Positions 5,227 to 5,284 of a stretch of DNA of 5,284 nucleotides are shown here, one piece after another (within the stretch, counting starts at the first letter, position 1; each line of letters opens with the position of its first letter). The position numbers and the translations under genes are program-made. The notes beneath the pieces are model-generated. The model was not told where the DNA came from. It worked only from the letters and a program-made list of their open reading frames with translations, and made no database searches. Source of the stretch: RYN-433 sp036558265 (GTDB lineage: Bacteria; Planctomycetota; Phycisphaerae; Tepidisphaerales; Tepidisphaeraceae); NCBI GenBank assembly GCA_036558265.1, contig DATBFY010000121.1, forward strand, positions 1 to 5,284, written 5' to 3'.

Positions 5227-5284
5227 TCCCCGAGGAGAACCGCCTGCCGGCGCTCTGGCACCGCCTCTACCCCAACGACCCGAT
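5112..5284 (-). CDS. IS630-family transposase, C-terminal fragment
   Basis: On the minus strand an open frame enters from the window end and stops at TGA (5114-5112). Its last 35 residues include ARTQDALESAIAAALAAV and then ADARGYFRSCGYPAE. This matches the usual IS630 transposase C-terminus: an AA(A)RT-x-x-AL helix, an AI-x-x-AL-x-x-(I/V)T segment, and a final (F/Y)FR-x-(C/A)GY. That is the tail after the last acidic residue of the DDE catalytic domain, so no catalytic residue is visible. Beyond the Asp-Ala-Ala-Ala at 5228-5217 the frame stays open to the window edge, but the residues (RVVGVEAVPERRQAVLLG) are only the antisense of the duplicated patatin fragment and do not look like transposase. 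The gene is therefore either truncated in nature or joined artificially. The family call rests on a short tail. Confidence 0.6.
   Translation of the reverse strand, partial: RVVGVEAVPERRQAVLLGDAAARTQDALESAIAAALAAVTSADARGYFRSCGYPAE
5218..5284 (+). repeat. Terminal copy of 67-bp exact direct repeat of the patatin gene
   Basis: Identical over all 67 bases to 4601-4667 and in the same orientation, starting at GCGGCCGCG and running off the window end. Upstream of it lies transposase sequence. The GCGGCCGCG at the junction also fits the transposase codons for Ala-Ala-Ala in its AAART motif, so the join sits at a microhomology. See the findings for artefact versus real duplication. Confidence 0.95.

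Noticed and set aside
1..5284. Defence system, biosynthetic cluster or CRISPR interpretation of the window
   Set aside because: Patatin phospholipases occur in some anti-phage systems, but this one has a lipoprotein signal and no nucleotidyltransferase (cyclase) or other partner beside it. No repeat array or biosynthetic core gene is present.

Overview
The window is a high-GC stretch (visibly about two-thirds G+C, with codons mostly ending in C or G). It most likely comes from a member of the Planctomycetota, plausibly the Phycisphaerae. The best lineage marker is a LEPR-XLL N-terminal motif (LEPRTLLA) on a predicted sugar dehydrogenase; that motif is characteristic of planctomycete envelope and exported proteins. 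The GAF-type histidine kinase, with its unusual LSHSIKN phospho-acceptor motif, resembles planctomycete sensor kinases. No rRNA, tRNA or CRISPR is visible.

Layout: four genes lie on the + strand. (1) 1-1404 is the C-terminal part of a GAF plus histidine-kinase protein, cut by the window start. (2) 1456-2400 is an exported alpha/beta-hydrolase of the acetyl-xylan-esterase/dienelactone-hydrolase type, preceded by a TATAAT box inside a palindrome. (3) 2434-3633, 33 bp further on, is a PQQ-dependent glucose/sorbosone-dehydrogenase-like beta-propeller with the LEPR-XLL motif. (4) After a 141-bp spacer, 3775-5001 is a patatin-like phospholipase lipoprotein. Beyond it come a C-rich tract, a dispersed-type palindromic repeat (5045-5091), and on the minus strand the last codons of an IS630-type transposase (stop at 5112-5114) running toward the window edge. 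The final 67 bases (5218-5284) are an exact direct copy of 4601-4667 inside the patatin gene, joined to the transposase sequence at a GCGGCCGCG microhomology. This looks like an assembly or amplification chimera, or less likely a real small duplication.

How the genes fit together: esterase and sugar dehydrogenase are closely spaced and probably cotranscribed. Both are predicted to act outside the cytoplasm on carbohydrate or ester substrates. The patatin lipoprotein would be membrane-anchored and hydrolyse lipid esters. The sensor kinase has no response regulator in view, and no link to the downstream genes can be shown. I do not see a convincing new multi-gene system. The most informative anomalies are the terminal duplication, the two palindromic repeats (one inside a coding sequence), the palindromic promoter with almost no leader, and the atypical kinase H-box.
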